Position numbers and translations under genes: made by a program
Origin: an uncultured Acetatifactor sp.
Lineage (GTDB): Bacteria; Bacillota; Clostridia; Lachnospirales; Lachnospiraceae
Direction of reading: 5' to 3'
Length of the DNA stretch: 64,000 nt
Assembly (NCBI RefSeq): GCF_910585425.1
Contig: NZ_CAJUCP010000010.1
Span: 49,191-113,190, forward strand
The notes under the pieces: generated by a model
What the model saw: the letters and a program-made list of their open reading frames with translations, nothing else
Databases searched by the model: none
Told to the model about the DNA's origin: nothing
In this document: piece after piece, positions 58,188 through 64,000 of the stretch
Layout of the letters: each line of letters starts with the position of its first letter
Position numbering within the stretch: the first letter of the stretch is position 1

Positions 58188-60860
58188 TTATAAATCGGCA
58201 ATGCTCTCGCAGACCTCCCCGTACATCTGCAGAAGCAGGGGATGGTTCTCCCGAATGTATTCCACGTCTCCGTTCTTGCCCGCCTGCTCCAGCGCCTTGG
58301 CCTGGGCGGAAAGCGCCTCCGCGCCGATGGTCAGGGACGTGCTCTTCAGCGCATGGGCCTTAATCGCATAGTCCGTCCAGTTGGCCGCCTCGTAGAGGGC
58401 CACCAGCTCAGCCCTCTTCTCCTCCGCCTGGTCGTGGAACATCTGCAGCATATCCAGGTAGAACGCCTCCTCGCCGCAGCAGTAGTCCAGCCCCATCCCC
58501 ACGTTGATTCCGGCGCGCACCAGAGAGCCATAAGCTCTGAAAGGCTCTTCCTGTCCCTCCGCTGCCTCCGGAGCATCCCCGGGGGGAGTCTGCGCTTCGG
58601 CGGCAGATGCCTCTACTGCAGGTGTCTGCGCTGCAGCCCCCGGTTCCGTACAGCGGACTGGTTCCTCTCCCGCTGCCGTCCCCGGGACAGTCCCCGGTTC
58701 CGCCCGGCGGGCGGATGTCTCCTCCACCGCCGATCCCGCAGCGTCCTTCCCCTCCGCCGTCTCGGCCTCAGCCGGCTTCTCCGGCGCTGTGGGGGCCGCA
58801 TCATACTGGATGCGCTCATCCGGCAGCACCCGCCGCAGCACCCGCTCCAGAACAGCGCGCTCTATGGGCTTGGGGATGAACTCCGTAAAGCCCTCGTTGC
58901 GGAACATCTCCCTGGCACCGCTGATGGTATTGGCCGTCAGGGCAATCACCGGCAAATCCTTGTAGATTCCATTGTCCATCTCCCGGATGCGCCGCAGCGT
59001 CTCCACGCCGTCAAAGCCCGGCATCATATGATCCAGGAATACCACATCATAGGATGTCACGGCACACCGCTCTATGGCCTCTTTCCCGCTTAAGCATGTG
59101 TCCACCTTAATGCCGTAGCTGCCCAGCACGCCTTTGGCCACCATGAGGTTCATGTCCTCATCGTCCACCGCCAGCACATGCACGCCCTTACAGGTAAAGG
59201 GCCTGCGGCCCGCGGCCTGGGCCTCCTCGAAGTCGTTCCCGCCTTCCTCGTCGCTGAGCAGGTTCACTATGGAAAGCGCAAAGAAAGGCTTGCGCAGCAC
59301 TAAGAGCCTGCTGTCCTCCTCCAGCAGGAAATCCTTGTCCGCAATCACAGCCACCGGAATCGTCTGTGCCAGCTCCTCGTAATAAGGGGGATTGGCCATA
59401 TATTCCGTCTGCGCGATGAACACATGGGTCAGCTTGCGGTCTCGCAGGAGTTTCAGCAGCCCTTCGAAATTATGGGCCTGATACCCTTCGATGCCAAGCC
59501 CCTCCACCATGTGGAGGATCATCTGGTCATAGTATCTCCTGACCTCGTCGCGGCTGTATCTCTCCGGCTTGAAGAAGCAGGCGATGCACAGCTTCTGGGC
59601 ATCGGGAACCCTGATGCAGGGCGTTTCGTCCGCCACCCCCTGAGGTATGGTGATATGTACCTGAAGCCCCTGCTGATCCAGGCTCTCGAAGTGCACAAAA
59701 CCGCCCATGGAATGGAGCAGTCCCCTGGCAATGGGAATGCCCAGCCCCAGCCCGCCCACATACCGGCGGCTTCCGGAATCCGCCTGATAGAAATCGTCCA
59801 CTATCTGTTCCAGCTGGTCCGGTGCCATGCCGATTCCCGTGTCGCTGATATCGATGGTCAGGTTGATGCCGTAGTTCTCCCGCCGGAATCCGATGTACAG
59901 GTCGATGCCGCCCTCCTCCGTGAACTTCATGGAATTCTCCAGCAGGATCCGCAGGACATGGGAAATCTTGTCCGCATCGCCGATCAGCACTGACGGTACT
60001 CTCGGGTCGATGTCGAACACCATTTCCAGTCTGTTCCTGTCGCTGTTCTGCAGCGCGGTTATGGCAATCACGTCGTTCACCACCGATGCGATCATATAGG
60101 GCTCCTTTGCGGCGGTCAGCGTGCCCTCCACGATTTCCGTATAGTCCAGGATATTATTGATCTGGCCGGAGAGGCGCTTGCCGGCCAGCTTGATAGAACG
60201 TACGTTCTCCCGAATGTCCGGGGCGATGTCCTTTCCCAGGGTCACCTCGCTGATGCCCACCACCATGTTCACCGGGGTGCGCAGTTCATGGGACACATTT
60301 GACAGGAAATCGGCGTTCTGCCGCACCGCCGTGGCAAGCTGCTCCTGCATGCGGACATATCCGGCCTTCTCCACCTGTCTGCGGATGATGCGGTATCTGG
60401 CCACGTTCACGGAGCCCGTCACAGCACAAAACCCCATCACCAGCCGCAGCACCGTCCGCTCCTCAGGCTGGGCGCTGACGGTGTGGAGCACCAGGAGATG
60501 GTACAGAATCAGGCATACATAGAGCGCCCCTGCCATATACAGCAGCCGCTTTCTGTTCAGCAGGGAGAGCAGCAGAATCACCACACAGGCCGCCATGGGG
60601 ATATCATAGAGGCTGGTGGGATGTACCCCAAAAAAGAAGAAATCCATGATCAGCAGCCCCGTACATATGTTCTCATACATGAGGTCCGAGCCCACCCGTC
60701 CGATATGTAGCCACCAAACCGTCAGGCAGCCGATGATGATGATGGGGAGCATCCACAGCTCCCACGACATAATCACGGCCATCAGGCTCAGCAGCACACT
60801 CACGATGCTGAGTGTGCTGACCATTAGCAGATGCATGCTTGTCTGGGCTTCCGTCCTCAT
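58188..60860 (-). CDS. hybrid histidine kinase with REC and HPt
   Basis: Kinase of 890 residues: six or seven membrane helices (~10-150) with few outer residues, HisKA with His191 in NVSHELRTPVNMVVGISE, HATPase with GGLGLGIPIARGLLHSMGG, a degenerate receiver-like domain (~425-530) lacking the acidic cluster, a canonical receiver (~563-690, VHVLAVDDEDMNLMVA, VVFLDHMMPGFDG), an Ala/Pro/Glu-rich linker (~695-790) and HPt (IKAHALKSTSLTIGA). The ATG overlaps the stop of the upstream receiver gene by 4 bases, so they are co-translated. It is 12 bases from the DegV-kinase start. Confidence 0.93.
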   Translation of the reverse strand: MRTEAQTSMHLLMVSTLSIVSVLLSLMAVIMSWELWMLPIIIIGCLTVWWLHIGRVGSDLMYENICTGLLIMDFFFFGVHPTSLYDIPMAACVVILLLSLLNRKRLLYMAGALYVCLILYHLLVLHTVSAQPEERTVLRLVMGFCAVTGSVNVARYRIIRRQVEKAGYVRMQEQLATAVRQNADFLSNVSHELRTPVNMVVGISEVTLGKDIAPDIRENVRSIKLAGKRLSGQINNILDYTEIVEGTLTAAKEPYMIASVVNDVIAITALQNSDRNRLEMVFDIDPRVPSVLIGDADKISHVLRILLENSMKFTEEGGIDLYIGFRRENYGINLTIDISDTGIGMAPDQLEQIVDDFYQADSGSRRYVGGLGLGIPIARGLLHSMGGFVHFESLDQQGLQVHITIPQGVADETPCIRVPDAQKLCIACFFKPERYSRDEVRRYYDQMILHMVEGLGIEGYQAHNFEGLLKLLRDRKLTHVFIAQTEYMANPPYYEELAQTIPVAVIADKDFLLEEDSRLLVLRKPFFALSIVNLLSDEEGGNDFEEAQAAGRRPFTCKGVHVLAVDDEDMNLMVAKGVLGSYGIKVDTCLSGKEAIERCAVTSYDVVFLDHMMPGFDGVETLRRIREMDNGIYKDLPVIALTANTISGAREMFRNEGFTEFIPKPIERAVLERVLRRVLPDERIQYDAAPTAPEKPAEAETAEGKDAAGSAVEETSARRAEPGTVPGTAAGEEPVRCTEPGAAAQTPAVEASAAEAQTPPGDAPEAAEGQEEPFRAYGSLVRAGINVGMGLDYCCGEEAFYLDMLQMFHDQAEEKRAELVALYEAANWTDYAIKAHALKSTSLTIGAEALSAQAKALEQAGKNGDVEYIRENHPLLLQMYGEVCESIADL

Positions 60861-61219
60861 TTTTTATCAAACTCCTTTGCAATCCGCTCCATCAGATCCT
60901 GGGGCAGGAACGGCTTCTTCAGATAGTTGACCGCCCCCAGCCGGATAGCGTTCATCACATCATCCTCATGGCCGGATGCCGTCAGATATATCACCGGGAT
61001 GTCCAGCCCCCGCTCCTTCATGCGCTGGAACGTCTCGATTCCGCTCATGCCCGGCATCTCGATATCCAGCAGGATCAGGTCGATTTCTTTGTAGTCAGAG
61101 ATGATATCCAGGGCTTCCTGTCCGGATTCCGCCGTCAGTATGTCGTAATACTTCTCCAGAATCAGCCTCGTCCTCCTCAGGTTCATCTTGTCGTCATCCA
61201 CCACCAAAACACGTCTCAT
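60857..61219 (-). CDS. single-domain response regulator heading the kinase operon
   Basis: Receiver-only protein of 120 residues with VLVVDDDKMNLRRTR, phosphoacceptor region LILLDIEMPGMSGIETF, threonine in VIYLTASGHE and lysine in YLKKPFLPQDL. It is the first gene of the operon with two hybrid kinases and overlaps the next gene by ATGA. GGAGG lies 12 bases before the ATG, a rather long spacing, with AAGGCGG closer. It probably receives phosphate from the HPt of the kinase encoded next. Confidence 0.93.
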   Translation of the reverse strand: MRRVLVVDDDKMNLRRTRLILEKYYDILTAESGQEALDIISDYKEIDLILLDIEMPGMSGIETFQRMKERGLDIPVIYLTASGHEDDVMNAIRLGAVNYLKKPFLPQDLMERIAKEFDKK

Positions 61220-61302
61220 ATCGCCGCCTTGCCTCCTTATCTAATCTCGTGGACCTCCCGAATCGCTCTACAGTCTATTTTACAATAAGACGCTGAAATC
61301 AA

Positions 61303-61316
61303 GAATTCGCGAATTC
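61303..61316. promoter_or_regulatory. perfect 14-base palindrome just after the promoter
   Basis: GAATTCGCGAATTC lies about +6 to +19 relative to the start expected from the promoter at 61329-61358, a position typical of a repressor site. No regulator gene is adjacent. Confidence 0.4.
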
Positions 61317-61328
61317 ATACATACAATC

Positions 61329-61358
61329 AAGTATACCATACTGCTGCCAGCGTCCGCA
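61329..61358 (-). promoter_or_regulatory. promoter of the receiver/hybrid-kinase operon
   Basis: Read minus: TTGCGG (61353-61358), 18-base spacer, TATACT (61329-61334), about 110 bases before the ATG at 61219. Confidence 0.6.
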
Positions 61359-61381
61359 ACGAATCTTTGGCAGAGAATAAA

Positions 61382-62746
61382 TTAAAAATTTATAAACTTG
61401 TCCGGCTCCGCCCGCCTGATGTATTCCTTCAGGAGGAATGCGCAAAAATAGGGAAAGGTGTAGATTCCGTCGCTGAACCCGATATTCCCTCCCGTGAGCT
61501 TGATTCCCCAGCCGATATCCGGATACTTCTCGCTCTCGATCAGTGTCCGCAGGGACTTTGCCGTCCCCCTCGTGGCTTTCACTTCCACCGGCACCAGGGA
61601 ATCCTTTGTCCGCAGGAAAAAATCCTCCTCCAGAGTGGAGTCCTCCCTCTTATAATAATACAGCCCATATCCGCATTTCACCAGGGCCTCGCCCACGATG
61701 TTCTCATACAAGGCCCCCTTGTACACATCCAGGTTCTTATTGGCCCGCAGATCCTCCTGGGCTTCCTCATCCATCATCGCCACGAACAGGCCGGAATCAA
61801 AGAAATAAATCTTGTACTTGGTGTCGTCATAATTACCCCGCAGGGGAAGCTCCGGGAAATTCAGGCAATAACACACATGAATGATTCCCGCGTCCGTCAG
61901 CCACTCGATACAGCCCCGGTAATCCTTGAACCGGGCGCCTTTGGCCACCTTGGAAATCTGGAATTTCTTGTTGTCCTTCGCCAGCTGCACCGGAATCTGT
62001 TCGAACACATTGAGGATTCTCGCCTGATCCATGCCGTCGGCATACTTCCTCACATCTTCCCTGTAATCCGCCAGAAGCTGCCTTTGTATGTCCAGGGTTC
62101 CCTCGAATGTCCCTTTCTCAATATACTCTCTCACCACTGCCGGCATCCCGCCCAGAATACAGTAATCCAGGAAGAGATTCCCGTATGTCTTCATCGCTGA
62201 TTCATTGAAAGGCGTCAGCGTCTCCATATGCCACAGCATTTCTTCGATATCCCTGCCGCCATATCCCTTTGCCCAGAGAAATTCCTCGAAGTCCATGGAG
62301 ACCATGCTGTAATCCGTCTTGTAGCCCACGCTGTTGCTCTCAATCCGCCTGTAATGGATGCCCAGGAGGGAGCCGCTGCAGATGACATCGAACCTGCCGT
62401 CAGTCCTGAAAAATTTCAGGGAGGCGGCAATCTCCGGATACTCCTGGAGCTCATCAAAAAAAAGCAAAGTGTCCCCCTCCGTAAAACGTCTGGACGGATC
62501 CATACGGGAGATATTTCGGATAATATCTTCTGTCTTATAACCATCCTCTGTAATCAGCTTATATTTTGGTTCCTCCACGAAGTTGATGTAGACTACATTT
62601 CTGTAGGCCTCCTTCGCAAAATGCAGGATGGATTCCGTTTTCCCCACCTGTCTGGCCCCCCTGACAATCAGCGGCTTACGATTCGGATCCGCCCTCCAGG
62701 ATACCAGATACGCATCAATTTTCCGCCTCAAATATCCCTCAGCCAT
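61382..62746 (-). CDS. AAA ATPase with C-terminal DUF4143 domain
   Basis: Protein of 454 residues, a distant paralogue of the one at 14976-16271. Walker A is VRGARQVGKTESIL, Walker B TLLFFDELQEYP, followed by FDVICSGSLLGI; DUF4143 follows (MPAVVREYIEKGTFEGTLDI) and the nuclease-like end has TLEEDFFLRTKDSLVPVEVK, where Glu-Asp and Glu-x-Lys fit a PD-(D/E)XK core. AGGAAGG before ATG 62746 decides the start (GTG 62752 is too close). It is monocistronic, with its own promoter and AT-richer composition. Confidence 0.9.
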   Translation of the reverse strand: MAEGYLRRKIDAYLVSWRADPNRKPLIVRGARQVGKTESILHFAKEAYRNVVYINFVEEPKYKLITEDGYKTEDIIRNISRMDPSRRFTEGDTLLFFDELQEYPEIAASLKFFRTDGRFDVICSGSLLGIHYRRIESNSVGYKTDYSMVSMDFEEFLWAKGYGGRDIEEMLWHMETLTPFNESAMKTYGNLFLDYCILGGMPAVVREYIEKGTFEGTLDIQRQLLADYREDVRKYADGMDQARILNVFEQIPVQLAKDNKKFQISKVAKGARFKDYRGCIEWLTDAGIIHVCYCLNFPELPLRGNYDDTKYKIYFFDSGLFVAMMDEEAQEDLRANKNLDVYKGALYENIVGEALVKCGYGLYYYKREDSTLEEDFFLRTKDSLVPVEVKATRGTAKSLRTLIESEKYPDIGWGIKLTGGNIGFSDGIYTFPYFCAFLLKEYIRRAEPDKFINF

Positions 62747-62771
62747 GCACACCCTTCCTCCTTGCCTTTAT

Positions 62772-62800
62772 ATTATACAAAAGATACTCTCTCCGTTCAA
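62772..62800 (-). promoter_or_regulatory. promoter of the DUF4143 ATPase gene
   Basis: Read minus: TTGAAC (62795-62800), 17-base spacer, TATAAT (62772-62777), 25 bases before the ATG at 62746. Confidence 0.72.
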
Positions 62801-62807
62801 CATGAAT

Positions 62808-62889
62808 CACAAAAAATGAGGGACTTTTTTTACCGAATCGCAAAAAGATGAGGGACTTTTTCCTGGCATGCCACAAAAAAATGAGGGAA
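62808..62889. repeat. three copies of a terminator-arm sequence
   Basis: CACAAAAAATGAGGGACTTTTT-like copies lie at 62808-62829, 62839-62861 and 62872-62889. Only the last pairs with a partner arm to make the terminator of the Na/Pi gene; the other two are partial duplicates between that terminator and the ATPase promoter. Confidence 0.8.
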
Positions 62890-62904
62890 TCCCCCCTCAT
62901 TTTT
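62874..62904 (-). terminator. terminator of the Na/Pi cotransporter gene
   Basis: On the minus strand AAAAATGAGGG pairs with CCCTCATTTTT (62894-62904 with 62877-62887), a 6-base loop, then more T. The hairpin begins at the stop codon. Confidence 0.8.
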
Positions 62905-64000
62905 CAGACCTCCGGCAGCGCGTACTTCTCCTCATACTCCCCAAATCTCCTGTCGAATTCCCGGCTTCCATTCCGGAATTTCCGCAAATGCTCATGGAGG
63001 CTCATATCCTGCAGCGCCATGTCCAGCATACAGCCTGCGATGTTGGAGCAGTGGTCGGCCGTCCGCTCCAGGTCTGTCAGCATGTCGGACCACACGAACC
63101 CGGCCGTGATGGAGCAGCCCCCCTGCTGCATCCGCAGGATATGTCTGGTGCGCATCTGTTCTTTCAGGTGGTCGATCACCTCTTCCAGGGGCTCCACCGC
63201 GGCGGCGGCCTCCAGGTCCTGCTCCAGGAATGCCTCCAGGGACAGGTCCAGAATCTCCGCCACCGCCCCGCAGAGCACCTCCAGCTCACGGCGGGCCGCA
63301 GGGCTGAAGCTGCGCTCCTTCTGTGCCATCTCCTCCGCGGCGCCCAGGAGGTTCACGGCGTGGTCGGAAATCCGCTCGAAATCCCCGATGATCTTCAGCA
63401 GCTTTGTCGCCTCTGTGCTGTCCGCGGCGGAAATCTGCAGGGCGCTGAGCTTTACCAGGTAGGTACTTAAGATGTCCTCGTAGTAATCCGTCTTCTCCTC
63501 TTTCAGGCGGATGGCCGCCGCCAGCTCCGGAGTCAGGCTCCCCAGGGCATCGATGGCTTCTTTCAGGGACGCCACGGACATCTGCGCCATGGACCCGGTG
63601 ACCCTGTGGCAGCGCTCCAGGGCGATGGAGGGCGCGGCGAAGAGGCGTTCGTCCAGCTCCATGTACTCCTCCTTGCGCCGCACGTCCGGCACCAGCTTCG
63701 TCACCAGCTTCTCCAGGACGTCCGACAGAGGCAGGATCAGGAGCAGGCACAGGATATTGAAGACGGAGTGGGCCACGGCAATGCCCAGGAGGGAGGCCGG
63801 CTCCTCCAGAAAACGCAGGTGGAATATCCCTCTGGCCACGGAGAATACCGATATCCACACAGCCGTTCCGATACAGTTGAAGGACAGATGCACCATGGCG
63901 GCCCGCTTGGCGTTCTTGTTGGCTCCCACCGAGGAAAGCATGGCTGTGACGCAGGTGCCGATGTTCTGGCCCATGATGATGGGGATGGCCGCCCCGTAGG
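62904..64000 (-). CDS. Na/Pi cotransporter family protein with PhoU-like domain (5' end missing)
   Basis: The frame enters from the right edge (YGAAIPIIMGQNIGTCVTAM), so about the first half of the transporter is missing. Visible parts are the family motif QNIGTCVTA, two or three membrane helices (SFNCIGTAVWISVFSVARGI, SVFNILCLLLILPLSDVLEK) and a long cytoplasmic PhoU-like helical region with two repeats (IIGDFERISDHAVNLLGAAE, MLTDLERTADHCSNIAGCML), each having the E/D-R-x-x-D-H metal-binding pattern. The type imports phosphate with sodium, and the tail may sense phosphate status. Confidence 0.92.
   Translation of the reverse strand, partial: YGAAIPIIMGQNIGTCVTAMLSSVGANKNAKRAAMVHLSFNCIGTAVWISVFSVARGIFHLRFLEEPASLLGIAVAHSVFNILCLLLILPLSDVLEKLVTKLVPDVRRKEEYMELDERLFAAPSIALERCHRVTGSMAQMSVASLKEAIDALGSLTPELAAAIRLKEEKTDYYEDILSTYLVKLSALQISAADSTEATKLLKIIGDFERISDHAVNLLGAAEEMAQKERSFSPAARRELEVLCGAVAEILDLSLEAFLEQDLEAAAAVEPLEEVIDHLKEQMRTRHILRMQQGGCSITAGFVWSDMLTDLERTADHCSNIAGCMLDMALQDMSLHEHLRKFRNGSREFDRRFGEYEEKYALPEV

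Noticed and set aside
1..64000. CRISPR array
   Set aside because: No regularly spaced repeats with unique spacers. The repeats seen (13903-13956, 25184-25235, 62808-62889) are short and local.

Overview
The window is chromosomal DNA of a GC-rich Gram-positive anaerobe, most likely a Lachnospiraceae-type Clostridium relative. The basis is the gene content: a GGGtGRT protein beside a NifU-like partner, an archaeal-type aspartate-semialdehyde dehydrogenase, a MetH without its reactivation domain, DUF4869, DUF4143 and DUF2500 proteins, YtrA-type GntR regulation, strong GGAGG ribosome sites and frequent TTG/GTG starts. Most genes lie on the minus strand, in long operons.

Layout. 1-7514: two drug/ABC export units. 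One is XRE regulator, ABC ATPase, permease and MATE pump (minus); the other is GntR regulator, ABC ATPase and permease (plus). Between them lie a GNAT acetyltransferase and a 57-residue protein with its own promoter and terminator. 7551-9078: an AT-richer two-gene unit, DUF4869 plus a P-loop ATPase. 9293-14646: DedA, glycosyltransferase, response regulator and sensor kinase. 14976-16713: an AAA/DUF4143 ATPase and an XRE regulator. 16929-24498: metH, DUF2500, ilvB, a first acetolactate synthase small subunit, a zincin-like protein, a second small subunit and ilvC. 24700-26596: a lipoprotein, then zinc-ribbon, DUF2752 and small membrane proteins. 26886-28677: the GGGtGRT pair. 28846-34318: a left-handed beta-helix protein, topoisomerase III, asd and argH. 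34608-36219: an ABC importer ATPase and permease without a binding protein.

36289-37565 is the most unusual small region: an XRE repressor with two palindromic operators, a PBECR-type nuclease-like protein, a promoter-driven structured small RNA with a strong terminator, and tRNA-Thr(CGU). 37662-50613: MscS, two LolD/MacB-like ATPases (one carrying a C-terminal AbrB-like hairpin domain), an FtsX-like permease, three lipoprotein adaptors, glgB and a DUF1015 protein.

51186-61219 is a signalling block: three single-domain receivers, a CheX-like phosphatase and three large hybrid histidine kinases, one of which ends in a complete DegV fatty-acid-binding domain. The window closes with a second DUF4143 ATPase and a Na/Pi cotransporter that runs off the edge.

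The strongest candidates for undescribed biology are the nuclease/repressor/small RNA islet, the DUF4869/ATPase pair, the kinase-DegV fusion, and the three-adaptor exporter with its ATPase-AbrB fusion. All functions were assigned by reading the translated sequence; no database search was possible.
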